Positions 35,061 through 43,505 are shown, numbered from the stretch's first letter. The stretch: DNA of 64,000 bases from JAOUJD01 sp963726405 (GCA_963726405.1 CAVSCF010000014.1:1-64000), one strand, 5' to 3'. Translations and numbers: made by a program. Notes: a model not told the origin generated them from the sequence alone.

Positions 35061-35615
35061 ATGCGACTCGCGCGTGAAGATTCCCTGCTGCTCGTGATCG
35101 ACATCCAGCGCAAGCTCGCTCCGGCCATCCAGGACCACGAGCGCGTCACCGCGCGCACCGAAGCCCTCGTCAGCGCCGCGGCGCTCTTCGGCATACCGAA
35201 GCTGATCACCGAGCACTGCCCGCAGCAGATCGGAGCGCTCGTCGAACCGCTGCGCAGCCGCTTCAGCCCGAACGAGATCTTCGAGAAGGCCGCCTTCTCG
35301 GCCACCGATCATCCCGAGTTCCTGGACAAGCTCGGTGCGTCCGGGCGTCGCCAGGTCGTGATGACCGGAATGGAGACCCACGTGTGCGTGCTGCAGGCCG
35401 CGCTCGGCCTGCGCGCCGCCGGATTCGACGTGTGGATCGTGGACGACGCGGTCGGTTCGCGCCCCGCGGCACAACGCGATCGGGAACTGGCGCTCGACCG
35501 CATGGCGAACGCGGGTTGTGTCATCGCGGGCACCGAGACCGTGCTGTTCGAATGGACCCGGTACGCCACCGACGAGCGTTTCCGCTCGATCCTCTCGCTC
35601 GTGAAGAGCTTCTAG
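35061..35615 (+). CDS. Isochorismatase-family hydrolase
   Basis: 184 residues of the cysteine-hydrolase/isochorismatase fold. The catalytic triad is visible: Asp in LLLVIDIQRKLAPA, Lys in FEKAAFSAT and Cys in VVMTGMETHVCVLQAALGL. This type (YcaC-like) often hydrolyses amides or carbamates; it is not a proven isochorismatase. Starts one base after the synthetase stop, so the two are one transcript. Possibly releases an acid that the synthetase activates, an inference from order only. Confidence 0.88.
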   Translation: MRLAREDSLLLVIDIQRKLAPAIQDHERVTARTEALVSAAALFGIPKLITEHCPQQIGALVEPLRSRFSPNEIFEKAAFSATDHPEFLDKLGASGRRQVVMTGMETHVCVLQAALGLRAAGFDVWIVDDAVGSRPAAQRDRELALDRMANAGCVIAGTETVLFEWTRYATDERFRSILSLVKSF

Positions 35616-35640
35616 CGGCCGTCGACGGCCGGGCCGCTGC

Positions 35641-36114
35641 CTAGGCGCCCTCTCCGATCATCATCTTGCCGGTGGCGCTCGCCACGCGGACATCGTGCTG
35701 GTTGACGGCTTCGCACTCCGCGCTGACGATGCCCCCGCCGCGCGCCGGCTTCGGCGCGAGGGCGACGACCGTCCAGGTGATCCGCAGCGTGTCACCGGCC
35801 CGCACCGGCGCCAGGAAGCGAGTGTTGTGCTCGAGGTAGCCGATCGCGGTACCGGCCGCCAGGTTGCCGAACGGTGCGCTCATCAGTGCCGAGGTGAGCA
35901 CGCCGTGCAGGATCGTTCCGGCGAACAGCGATCGTTCGGCGAAGTCCGCGTCCACGTGCAGTGGGTTGTAATCGCCGATCAGGCGCGCACCGTCGGTCAG
36001 GTGGCGCTCGGTGATGAGGACGTCGTCCCCGAAACGGTCGCCAACGGAAAACTCGGAGAACTTTCGCCCCGCATAGGGAGCGCGCGGCCTGGCAACGACC
36101 AGGCGTTCGTTCAC
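35641..36114 (-). CDS. MaoC-like hot-dog dehydratase
   Basis: 157 residues of the MaoC/R-hydratase hot-dog fold: YAGRKFSEFSVGDRF, then the active-site region IGDYNPLHVDADFAERSLFAGTILHG (Asp/His pair), and the strand TRFLAPVRAGDTLRITWTV. Members hydrate enoyl-CoAs to R-3-hydroxyacyl-CoAs. GTG at 36114 overlaps the stop of the preceding hypothetical gene (GTGA), so translation is coupled. Convergent with the isochorismatase. Confidence 0.85.
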   Translation of the reverse strand: MNERLVVARPRAPYAGRKFSEFSVGDRFGDDVLITERHLTDGARLIGDYNPLHVDADFAERSLFAGTILHGVLTSALMSAPFGNLAAGTAIGYLEHNTRFLAPVRAGDTLRITWTVVALAPKPARGGGIVSAECEAVNQHDVRVASATGKMMIGEGA

Positions 36115-36533
36115 GCGGAGGTGGAGCCGCCGGGAAGTCCGCGGGTGCGCGGCGCCGTCGCACGGTACGACGCGTGCGTCACGGCGACAGCCAGGATGCG
36201 CTCGCGTTCTTCGGGTGCGGCATCGATCAGTTGCGTGACGAAGCCGTGGGGAATATCGCGGTACCGCCGGCGGTCTGGCCGGAACATCACTTCCCGCCAG
36301 CCTTGCTTGGTCAGCCAGCGCCACAGGGAGTCGGACAGGCCCGCCTGCACGCTCATCCGGAGGTCGCCGCAGGCGATCCGGGCGCCGACGCCCGGCTTCT
36401 GCCCCACCGAGGGCAACGCACGATCGCGCCGGATGCGCATCAGCGTGCGGAATTGATCGCGAACCTGGGTGACGAGAGCCAAGGATTTCTCCGGCAAGTG
36501 AGGCACTGTAGCGGCCTCTCTTCCGAATGGCAT
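36111..36533 (-). CDS. Unrecognised protein, tandem paralogue 1
   Basis: 140 residues, basic, no signal peptide or membrane helix. I do not recognise the family. Residues about 48-118 match the neighbouring protein at 36564-36935: LRMSVQAGLSDSLWRWLTKQGWREV against LRMTVQAGLSEDLWQWLVKLGWREL (shown in part), and EERERILAVAVTHA against EERERILLAAIRQA. So a duplicated small domain of about 70 residues. Its stop overlaps the MaoC start. Possible regulator or structural protein; no function can be given. The ATG start may be shorter than the 36533 shown. Confidence 0.7.
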   Translation of the reverse strand: MPFGREAATVPHLPEKSLALVTQVRDQFRTLMRIRRDRALPSVGQKPGVGARIACGDLRMSVQAGLSDSLWRWLTKQGWREVMFRPDRRRYRDIPHGFVTQLIDAAPEERERILAVAVTHASYRATAPRTRGLPGGSTSA

Positions 36534-36563
36534 ACCAAGAATCGGCTAAAGCGTCGGCCGATG

Positions 36564-36935
36564 CTAGGCAGCGCGCGAGGGGATGCGCTCCGGCAGGACG
36601 ACGCGCGTGCTGCTGCCACTGGCCGCCTGTCGGATAGCCGCCAGCAGGATCCGCTCGCGCTCCTCTTCCTGGCAGTCGAACAGGCGGGTCACGAGCGCGG
36701 TGGGCAGCGGCTTGAAGTGCAGGCGGTTCTCGCGCGGCTGCAGTTCCCTCCAGCCCAGCTTCACGAGCCACTGCCAGAGGTCCTCGCTGAGGCCGGCCTG
36801 CACCGTCATGCGCAGTCCGGCGCAGCACAGCGTGGCACCGATGGCAGGCTTTGCGGCTTCACGACGACGCTGTTGCTCCTTCTTGCGGCCCAGCAATTCA
36901 CCGATGGGCGTACTCAACAGCGTCGACCAGTTCAT
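36564..36935 (-). CDS. Unrecognised protein, tandem paralogue 2
   Basis: 123 residues from ATG at 36935 (MNWSTLLSTPIGELLG), very basic in the middle (GRKKEQQRRREAAK). It shares the GLRMxVQAGLS..LWxWLxKxGWRE core and the EEERERIL helix with the protein encoded 30 bp downstream. The invariant Trp and Arg residues suggest one small folded domain. The opening segment of about 35 residues differs from its paralogue. No family recognised. Both genes and MaoC run in one direction and probably form one transcript. Confidence 0.75.
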   Translation of the reverse strand: MNWSTLLSTPIGELLGRKKEQQRRREAAKPAIGATLCCAGLRMTVQAGLSEDLWQWLVKLGWRELQPRENRLHFKPLPTALVTRLFDCQEEERERILLAAIRQAASGSSTRVVLPERIPSRAA

Positions 36936-37015
36936 CGTGCCTCCATGCGATGACGGCACTCTATCGAGCGCCCATGCGGGAATCGATCCCACGTGGGAGC
37001 GATCGCGCGGTTGGG

Positions 37016-37825
37016 CTAGTCCGACGGGAGGCCGAATCCGGGGTCGAGCGCGCGCAATTCCTCGTCGTCGAAGCCGGCGGCGCGCCGGGCTGCGATGTTG
37101 AACGGACCGTGGAGCCGCGGCGCCGAGTAGCGGATGGAGAGATCTACGTACGCCCGGTGTGGATCGAGGCCGCGCATCCCGCAGAGAAGGCGGAACCAGC
37201 GATTGCCGATCGCGACGTGGCCGATCTCGTCGCGCAGGATCACATCGATGACTCGCGCGGAGGCGTCGTCGCCCGCGCCCGCCAGCTTGGCCCGAACGGA
37301 CGGCGACGCATCGAGTCCGCGGGCTTCCAGTGTGCGGGGCACGAGCGCCATGCGGGCGAGCACGTCGTCCGCGGTCTTCTCCGCCATCTCCCACAAGCCG
37401 TTGTGCGCCGGGAAATCCCCGTAGCTGCAGGCGTAGGCGAGGAGCCGCCCGCACACCAGGGTGAAATGAGACGCCTCCTCATCCGCCACGCCCAGCCAGT
37501 CCAGGTAGTACGCCGCCGGCATGCCGGGGAAGCGCCAGATGGCGTCGAGCGCGAGGTTGATGGCGTTGAACTCGATGTGCGCGATCGAATGCAGCAGGGC
37601 CGCGCGCCCCGTCTGGGTCGCGGCGGGCCGCGCGGCCAGTTCGGACGGGCGCACGAGTCGGGGTGTGGGAGGGCGACCGGGAATGTCGCTCGGCGTGGCG
37701 AGTTCAACTTCCGGGTCGGGCGCCGGAGCCGCCATCGCGAGGGCGTGGACGGCCGCCACCTTCTCGCGCGGGTCACCAACGCGAAGAGCCGCCAGCGCCC
37801 CCTGGCGCAGTTCGCGAAACGTCAT
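37016..37825 (-). CDS. Ferritin-like DUF455 protein
   Basis: 269 residues of the DUF455 family, a di-iron ferritin-like helical bundle related to the tRNA hydroxylase MiaE. Metal-binding patterns: LLHSIAHIEFNAINLALDA (E..H type), WLGVADEEASHFTLV and VILRDEIGHVAIGNRWF. Function not established. A TACAAT box lies 7 nt before the ATG at 37825, a leaderless layout. Confidence 0.85.
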   Translation of the reverse strand: MTFRELRQGALAALRVGDPREKVAAVHALAMAAPAPDPEVELATPSDIPGRPPTPRLVRPSELAARPAATQTGRAALLHSIAHIEFNAINLALDAIWRFPGMPAAYYLDWLGVADEEASHFTLVCGRLLAYACSYGDFPAHNGLWEMAEKTADDVLARMALVPRTLEARGLDASPSVRAKLAGAGDDASARVIDVILRDEIGHVAIGNRWFRLLCGMRGLDPHRAYVDLSIRYSAPRLHGPFNIAARRAAGFDDEELRALDPGFGLPSD

Positions 37826-37832
37826 CGCCGCA

Positions 37833-37838
37833 TTGTAG
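37833..37838 (-). promoter_or_regulatory. -10 box of the DUF455 gene (leaderless)
   Basis: TACAAT on the minus strand, 7 nt upstream of the ATG at 37825. Confidence 0.45.
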
Positions 37839-37878
37839 GAAGGACAGTGCCCCGCGAACCGATCAACGGGGTTTCCGG

Positions 37879-38550
37879 CTACGCGGCCTTGCGGTCCGCC
37901 GCCTCGAGCTCCGCGCCCACGCGTTCCCGCGCCTCGCGCACGTGCTCGGCAATCAGCCGCGACGCCCCCTTCTTGTCCCCCGCCGCGATGGCGTCGAGGA
38001 TGGCCGCATGCTCGCGCCAGACTTTCTCCGTGAAGCGGGGTCGCTGCAAGACCTCTCCCATCGACCGGCGCAAGTGCTGCCAGTGCAGCTGCATCGATTC
38101 AAGGACCAGCGGATTGCCGCTCGCCTCGTAGATGAAGTTGTGGAAGTCGATGTCCGCCTGAAGGGTCGCGTGCGCATCGCCCGCCGCGGCGACCCGCCGG
38201 CCCTGCTCCACCAGCGCGCGCCCGCGCGCCAGCCGTTGCGGCGTCATCCGCTGCGCCGCGAGCCCCGCAGCCCAGGGCTCGAGCACCGAACGGAACTCGT
38301 AGATCGCATCGAAGTGAGCGCGATCGACCGGGGCGACCTGCAGTCCGCGGCGGCCGTGCTCGACGAGAAACCCCTGCTGGCGCAACAGGCCGAGCGCCGT
38401 CATGACCGGCTGCCTGGACACCTGCAATTGCGCCGCGAGTTCGTCCTGCGTCACCCGCGAACCGGCAGGAAGCGTCCCTTCGCAGATGGCGTCGAGGATG
38501 CGTTCGTACACCTGCTCGACCAGCGTCCTCTGCGGCTTCAACGATTCCAT
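37879..38550 (-). CDS. GntR-family (FCD-type) transcriptional regulator
   Basis: 223 residues. N-terminal winged helix: LVEQVYERILDAICEGTLPAG, TQDELAAQLQVSRQPVMTAL. C-terminal all-helical FCD effector domain with the metal-binding histidine pattern (FDAIYEFRSVLEPWAAGLAA, DFHNFIYEASGNP, WREHAAILDAIAAGD). It is divergent from the B12 mutase genes across a 145-bp spacer, so it most likely controls them in response to an acyl-CoA or organic acid; that link is inference. Confidence 0.92.
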   Translation of the reverse strand: MESLKPQRTLVEQVYERILDAICEGTLPAGSRVTQDELAAQLQVSRQPVMTALGLLRQQGFLVEHGRRGLQVAPVDRAHFDAIYEFRSVLEPWAAGLAAQRMTPQRLARGRALVEQGRRVAAAGDAHATLQADIDFHNFIYEASGNPLVLESMQLHWQHLRRSMGEVLQRPRFTEKVWREHAAILDAIAAGDKKGASRLIAEHVREARERVGAELEAADRKAA

Positions 38551-38629
38551 GTTCGCTCCGGCAAATCGATCGACCGTCGACCGGTGCGCTGGCGTTTGAC
38601 AGCCAACCCGATTGCCGACAGACTCGCAT

Positions 38630-38642
38630 ATCGTATACGGTA
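38630..38642. promoter_or_regulatory. Candidate operator in the GntR/mutase spacer
   Basis: CGTATACG (38632-38639) is a perfect 8-bp palindrome within ATATCGTATACGGTAT, in the AT-rich part of the divergent spacer. GTATAC-centred palindromes suit FCD-type GntR sites. The TATACG within it could act as a -10 box with TTGCCG at 38612-38617. TTGACA at 38596-38601 is also present. Confidence 0.5.
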
Positions 38643-38695
38643 TTCAATAAAGCTCCAACGTCTCTCCCACCCGGTTCGACCCCTTTGGATGCGCC

Positions 38696-39103
38696 ATGAC
38701 CTCCCCAATCCGAGTTCTCCTCGCCAAGGTCGGCCTCGACGGCCATGACCGCGGCGTCAAGGTCGTTGCGCGCACGCTGCGCGACGCCGGCATGGATGTC
38801 GTCTACTCGGGCCTGCACCGCACGCCCGAGGAAGTCGTGAACACCGCGATCCAGGAGGACGTCGACGTGCTCGGCGTGAGTCTCCTGTCCGGCGTGCAGC
38901 TCACGGTATTTCCCAAACTCTTCCGGCTGCTCGAGGAGCGTGGGGCCAACGACATCATCGTGATCGCGGGCGGCGTCATGCCCGCCGAGGACGTCGACGC
39001 CATCAAGAAGATGGGCGTGCGCGAGGTCCTGCTGCAGGACACGCCGCCACAGGCAATCGTCGCAACGCTGACCCGCCTCGTGGCCGAACGCGGACCCCGC
39101 TGA
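38696..39103 (+). CDS. hcmB: Small B12-binding subunit of an acyl-CoA mutase (2-hydroxyisobutyryl-CoA mutase type)
   Basis: 135 residues: a stand-alone cobalamin-binding domain. The DxHxxG base-off motif is DGHDRG (Asp15-His17-Gly20), with LGVSLLSG and VIVIAGGVMP contacting the nucleotide tail. In two-subunit mutases this chain supplies coenzyme B12 to the large subunit at 41573. Starts just after the divergent regulator spacer and is 38 bp ahead of the ligase-GTPase fusion. Gene symbol assigned by analogy with Aquincola HcmB. Confidence 0.88.
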   Translation: MTSPIRVLLAKVGLDGHDRGVKVVARTLRDAGMDVVYSGLHRTPEEVVNTAIQEDVDVLGVSLLSGVQLTVFPKLFRLLEERGANDIIVIAGGVMPAEDVDAIKKMGVREVLLQDTPPQAIVATLTRLVAERGPR

Positions 39104-39141
39104 GGCCCCTCTTTCGGCGCCACCCGCGGAATCACGAAGGA

Positions 39142-41586
39142 ATGTCGATGCAGATGGAACAGTGGTCCTATCCGGCCGCGTATGACGAGAACTACATCCC
39201 GCCGTCGGACAGCCGCTACTGGTTTCCCGTGCGCGAGACGATGCCGCCGGCAGATCGCGAACGCGCGATCCTCGAACGGCTGCGGCAGGTCTGCGCCTAC
39301 GCATACGAGAACGCGCCTTTCTACCGGCGCAAATGGGACGCGGCGGGATTTCACCCGAGCCAGCTGAAGTCCCTCGAGGACTTCGAGTCGCGCGTCCCGG
39401 TCGTCACGAAGAAGGATCTGCGCGTGTCGCAGGCGGCGACGCCGCCCTTCGGCGATTACCTGTGCATCCCCGAGAGCGAGGTCTTCCACGTGCACGGCAC
39501 GAGCGGAACGACCGGCCGGCCCACCGCGTTCTCGGTCGGGCGCAACGACTGGCGCACGATCGCCAACGCGCACGCCCGCATCATGTGGGGGATGGGCATG
39601 CGGCCCGGCGACCTCATCTGCATTGCCGCCGTCTTCAGCCTCTACATGGGCAGTTGGGGCGCGCTCGCGGGCGCGGAGCGACTGGGGGCCAAGGCCTTCC
39701 CGTTCGGCGCCGGCGCTCCCGGCATGAGCGCCCGCCTCGTGCAATGGCTGCACATGATGAAGCCCCGGGGCTTCTACGGCACGCCGAGCTACGCGATCCA
39801 TCTGACCGAGATCGCGCGCGAGGAAAAGCTGAATCCGCGCGACTTCGGGTTGAAGTACCTTTTCTTCTCGGGGGAGCCCGGCGCATCGGTCCCCGGCGTC
39901 AAGGACCGCATCGAGGACGCGTACGGCGCCCGCGTGTACGACTGCGGGTCGATGGCCGAAATGAGCCCTTGGATGAACGTGGCGGGCAGCGAGCAGTCGC
40001 ACCAGGGCATGTTGTGCTGGCAGGACGTGGTCTACACCGAGGTGTGCGATCCCGCCACCATGCAGCGCGTTCCGTACGGGCAGCGGGGCACGCCGGTGTA
40101 CACGCACCTCGAACGCACCAGCCAGCCGATGATCCGGCTGCTGTCGGGCGACCTCACCCTCTGGGTGAACGAGGAGAACCCGTGCGGGCGGACTTATCCA
40201 CGGCTGCCGCACGGCATCTTCGGCCGCATCGACGACATGTTCACGATCCGCGGCGAGAACATCTACCCGAGCGAGATCGACGCCGCGCTGAACACGCTGG
40301 CGAATTACGGCGGCGAGCATCGCATCGTCATCACGCGGGACGCCGCCATGGACGAACTGCTGCTGCGCGTGGAAGCCGACGACGCGACCCATCGCGCGGG
40401 CACCGAAGGCCTCGAAGGGTTTCGCCGCGAAGTGGCGCACAAGCTGCAGACCGTGCTCGGCATCCGAACGCGCGTCGAAATCGTCGCGCCGCATTCGATC
40501 GCCCGCACCGACTTCAAGGCGCGACGCGTGATCGACGACCGCGAGGTTTTCCGCGGACTGAACGAGCAATTGGCCCGCGAGCAATCGCCCGCGAAGACGT
40601 TGATGGCCTACGTCCCCTCCTCCGAACTGCTCGCGCGCCTGGCCGATGGCGACACGCGGGCTGCCGGCCGGTTGATCACGCGCGCTGAAAGCAGCGTCGA
40701 CGAGGCGCGCGAGACGCTCGCGCAGGTCTATCACCGCGCCGGCGCCGCGCATGTCATCGGGATCACCGGCGTGCCCGGCAGCGGCAAGTCGACGCTGGTC
40801 GGCAAGCTGGCCCGGCTGCTGCGGGATCGTGGCGACAAGGTCGGCATCGTCGCCGTCGATCCGTCGAGCCCGTACTCCGGCGGCGCGATCCTCGGCGATC
40901 GCATCCGCATGACCGAACTGGCCAACGATCCCGGCGTCTTCATCCGCAGCATGGCCACGCGCGGCGCAACCGGCGGCATGGCGCGCGCCGCGCTCGACGC
41001 CTGCGACATCCTCGACGTCGCCGGGTACCGCACCATCATCATCGAGACGGTCGGCGTGGGCCAGGACGAAGTCGAGATCGCAAAGGCCTCCGACACGACC
41101 GTCGTCGTCTCGGCGCCGGGCCTCGGCGACGAGATCCAGGCGATCAAGGCCGGGGTGCTCGAGATCGCCGACATCCACGTGGTGTCGAAGTGCGACCGCG
41201 ACGACGCCGACCGCACGCTCGTCGACCTCAGGCAGATGCTCACGCTCGGCGCCCTGACGCAGCCGAAGACCGAGTGGAAGATTCCCGTCATCGGCGTCAG
41301 CGCCTTCGAGGGAACCGGACTGCCGCAGCTGATCGATGCCATCACGCGCCACTGGCAACTGGCGCAGGGCAGCGAACTGGGGCTGCGGCGCCGGCGCCGG
41401 ATCGCCGACTTCCGGTTGCAGAAGACGGCCGAGACCGTCCTGCTCGAACGATTCCACCGCGCCAGCGAGCACGTGCGGCCCGCCCTCGCGTCGGCGCTCG
41501 CCGACCGCACGAGCGACCCCTACACCGTGGCGCAGCAACTGGTCATCACCGCCTTACGCAAGGAGTATTCGAATGAACTGGCTTGA
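39142..41586 (+). CDS. Fusion of PaaK-like acyl-CoA ligase and MeaB/ArgK G-protein chaperone
   Basis: 814 residues in one uninterrupted frame. Residues about 1-465 are a phenylacetate-CoA-ligase-like AMP-forming enzyme: VFHVHGTSGTTGRPTAFS, YGTPSYAIHLTEIA, YDCGSMAEMSPWM, GRIDDMFTIRGENIYPSEID. Residues about 480-814 are a MeaB/ArgK GTPase: Walker A GITGVPGSGKSTLVGKLA, VDPSSPYSGGAILGDRIRM, Walker B-type IIIETVGVGQDEVEIAK, and SKCDRDDAD in place of NKxD. The ligase would make the substrate acyl-CoA (2-hydroxyisobutyryl-CoA is inferred) and the GTPase would load and protect B12 in the mutase. The stop overlaps the mutase start by 14 bp. Separate genes are what I know from other loci. Confidence 0.9.
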   Translation: MSMQMEQWSYPAAYDENYIPPSDSRYWFPVRETMPPADRERAILERLRQVCAYAYENAPFYRRKWDAAGFHPSQLKSLEDFESRVPVVTKKDLRVSQAATPPFGDYLCIPESEVFHVHGTSGTTGRPTAFSVGRNDWRTIANAHARIMWGMGMRPGDLICIAAVFSLYMGSWGALAGAERLGAKAFPFGAGAPGMSARLVQWLHMMKPRGFYGTPSYAIHLTEIAREEKLNPRDFGLKYLFFSGEPGASVPGVKDRIEDAYGARVYDCGSMAEMSPWMNVAGSEQSHQGMLCWQDVVYTEVCDPATMQRVPYGQRGTPVYTHLERTSQPMIRLLSGDLTLWVNEENPCGRTYPRLPHGIFGRIDDMFTIRGENIYPSEIDAALNTLANYGGEHRIVITRDAAMDELLLRVEADDATHRAGTEGLEGFRREVAHKLQTVLGIRTRVEIVAPHSIARTDFKARRVIDDREVFRGLNEQLAREQSPAKTLMAYVPSSELLARLADGDTRAAGRLITRAESSVDEARETLAQVYHRAGAAHVIGITGVPGSGKSTLVGKLARLLRDRGDKVGIVAVDPSSPYSGGAILGDRIRMTELANDPGVFIRSMATRGATGGMARAALDACDILDVAGYRTIIIETVGVGQDEVEIAKASDTTVVVSAPGLGDEIQAIKAGVLEIADIHVVSKCDRDDADRTLVDLRQMLTLGALTQPKTEWKIPVIGVSAFEGTGLPQLIDAITRHWQLAQGSELGLRRRRRIADFRLQKTAETVLLERFHRASEHVRPALASALADRTSDPYTVAQQLVITALRKEYSNELA

Positions 41587-43261
41587 TGCCGAGATCGCCG
41601 CGCGCGTCGGCAAGGAAGAGAAGGAGTGGGAAGAGCGCGAAGTCGCGGCGTTCCTGAAGAAGCAGGCCGAGCGCAAGGATCAGTTCTTCACGATCGGCGA
41701 CTTCGCGGTGAAGCGCGTCTACACCGCGGCCGACATCAAGGACACGCCGATCGAAGACATCGGGCTGCCCGGCCGCTATCCGTTCACGCGCGGCCCCTAC
41801 CCGACCATGTACCGCAGCCGCACCTGGACGATGCGGCAGATCGCCGGCTTCGGCACCGGCGAGGACACCAACCGGCGCTTCAAGTACCTGATCGCGCAGG
41901 GCCAGACCGGCATCTCGACGGACTTCGACATGCCCACGCTGATGGGCTACGACTCGGACCATCCGATGAGCGAGGGCGAGGTCGGGCGCGAGGGCGTGGC
42001 GATCGACACGCTGGCCGACATGGAAGCGCTGCTCGCCGACATCGACCTCGAGAAGATCTCCGTGTCGCTGACGATCAATCCGACCGCGTGGATCCTGCTC
42101 GCGATGTACGTCGCCCTGGCCGAGCAGCGCGGCTATGACCTCAAGAAGATCTCGGGCACCGTGCAGGCGGACATCCTCAAGGAGTACATGGCGCAGAAGG
42201 AATACATCTACCCGATCGCGCCGTCGGTCCGCATCTGCCGCGACATCATCACGTATTCGGCGAAACACCTGCCGCGCTACAACCCGATCAACATCTCCGG
42301 CTATCACATCTCCGAGGCGGGCTCGTCGCCGGTGCAGGAAGCCGCCTTCACGCTCGCGAACCTCATCGTCTACGTCGAGGAAGTGCTGAAGACCGGGATG
42401 GCCGTCGACGACTTCGCGCCCCGTCTCGCCTTCTTCTTCGTGTCGCAGGCGGATTTCTTCGAGGAGGTCGCGAAGTTCCGCGCCCTGCGCCGCTGCTACG
42501 CGAAGATCATGAAGGAGCGGTTCGGCGCCAGGAACCCGGACTCGATGCGGCTGCGCTTCCATTGCCAGACGGCGGCCGCGACGCTGACCGCGCCGCAGTA
42601 CAAGATCAACATCGTGCGCACCGCAATGCAGGCACTGTCGGCGGTCCTGGGAGGCGCGCAGTCGCTGCACACCAACGGCTACGACGAGGCGTTCGCGATC
42701 CCGACCGAGGACGCGATGAAGATGGCGCTGCGCACGCAGCAGATCATCGCCGAGGAAACGAACGTGACGAGTGTCATCGATCCGCTCGGCGGCAGCTACT
42801 ACGTGGAGGCGCTGACGACGGAGTACGAGAAGCGCATCTTCGACCTCCTGAAGGAGGTCGACGAGCGCGGCGGCACCATCAAGCTGATCGAGCAGGGCTG
42901 GTTCCAGAAGCACATCGCCGACTTCGCCTACGAAACGGCACTGCGCAAGCAGTCGGGCGAGAAGCCGGTGATCGGCGTCAATCGCTTCGTCGAAGAGGAA
43001 GCGCAGCACGACATCGAGATCCACCCGTACGACCCGTCGACCGCCGAGCGCCAGGTGGCACGCACGCAGCGCGTGCGCCGCGAGCGGGACAACGCCCGGC
43101 TGAGCCAGTTGCTCGACCGGCTGGTGGCCGTGGCCAGGGACGAGTCGCAGAACATCATGCCGGTCACCATCGAACTCGTGAAGGCCGGCGCGACGATGGG
43201 CGACATCGTCGAACAACTGAAGGGCCTCTGGGGCACCTATCGGGAGACGCCCGTGTTCTGA
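41573..43261 (+). CDS. hcmA: Large subunit of 2-hydroxyisobutyryl-CoA mutase
   Basis: 562-residue TIM-barrel catalytic subunit of a coenzyme-B12 acyl-CoA mutase, interconverting 2-hydroxyisobutyryl-CoA and 3-hydroxybutyryl-CoA. Core: GRYPFTRGPYPTMYRSRTWT, MRQIAGFGTGEDTN, GQTGISTDFDMPTLMGYDSDHP, SGYHISEAGSSPVQEAAFTL, LGGAQSLHTNGYDEA. Ile90 (MRQIAG) and Asp117 (STDFDM) fall at exactly the positions known for HcmA of Aquincola tertiaricarbonis; methylmalonyl-CoA mutase has Tyr at the first. ATG at 41573 follows AAGGAG with a 7-nt spacer and removes a long non-coding extension. The B12 domain is on a separate chain. Confidence 0.9.
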   Translation: MNWLDAEIAARVGKEEKEWEEREVAAFLKKQAERKDQFFTIGDFAVKRVYTAADIKDTPIEDIGLPGRYPFTRGPYPTMYRSRTWTMRQIAGFGTGEDTNRRFKYLIAQGQTGISTDFDMPTLMGYDSDHPMSEGEVGREGVAIDTLADMEALLADIDLEKISVSLTINPTAWILLAMYVALAEQRGYDLKKISGTVQADILKEYMAQKEYIYPIAPSVRICRDIITYSAKHLPRYNPINISGYHISEAGSSPVQEAAFTLANLIVYVEEVLKTGMAVDDFAPRLAFFFVSQADFFEEVAKFRALRRCYAKIMKERFGARNPDSMRLRFHCQTAAATLTAPQYKINIVRTAMQALSAVLGGAQSLHTNGYDEAFAIPTEDAMKMALRTQQIIAEETNVTSVIDPLGGSYYVEALTTEYEKRIFDLLKEVDERGGTIKLIEQGWFQKHIADFAYETALRKQSGEKPVIGVNRFVEEEAQHDIEIHPYDPSTAERQVARTQRVRRERDNARLSQLLDRLVAVARDESQNIMPVTIELVKAGATMGDIVEQLKGLWGTYRETPVF

Positions 43262-43274
43262 CGAGGGGGCTGCG

Positions 43275-43293
43275 TCCCGGGCACCGCCCGGGA
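43275..43293 (+). terminator. Hairpin after the mutase gene
   Basis: Perfect 8-bp stem TCCCGGGC/GCCCGGGA with a 3-nt loop, 14 bp after the mutase stop. No T-run, so at most a weak or factor-dependent terminator. The rest of 43294-43505 shows no gene. Confidence 0.4.
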
Positions 43294-43505
43294 AGGCCTG
43301 CGATACCCGCCGGACAGCGCGAAGCGCGGGCGCCTGCTCCACCCCCTGGAGCGTGGAACGAAGGCGAGCGCCGGTTGCGCCGGGATGGTCCTGCCGCACG
43401 GCGCGCGCCCTGCTCCGAGCACTCCCGGAAGCCCTCGTCGCGCGTGCCAGAATCGCGCCCTGAACCTTGCGCACCGCGTCCACGGTGCATGCCATTGCCC
43501 CTTCC

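Noticed and set aside
38803..41538. 911-codon minus-strand ORF opposite the ligase-MeaB gene
   Set aside because: Antisense shadow; the plus strand carries complete motifs of both domains.
41573..43261. Methylmalonyl-CoA or isobutyryl-CoA (IcmF) mutase
   Set aside because: Position 90 is Ile, not Tyr/Phe, and position 117 is Asp; the GTPase is fused to a ligase, not to the mutase.
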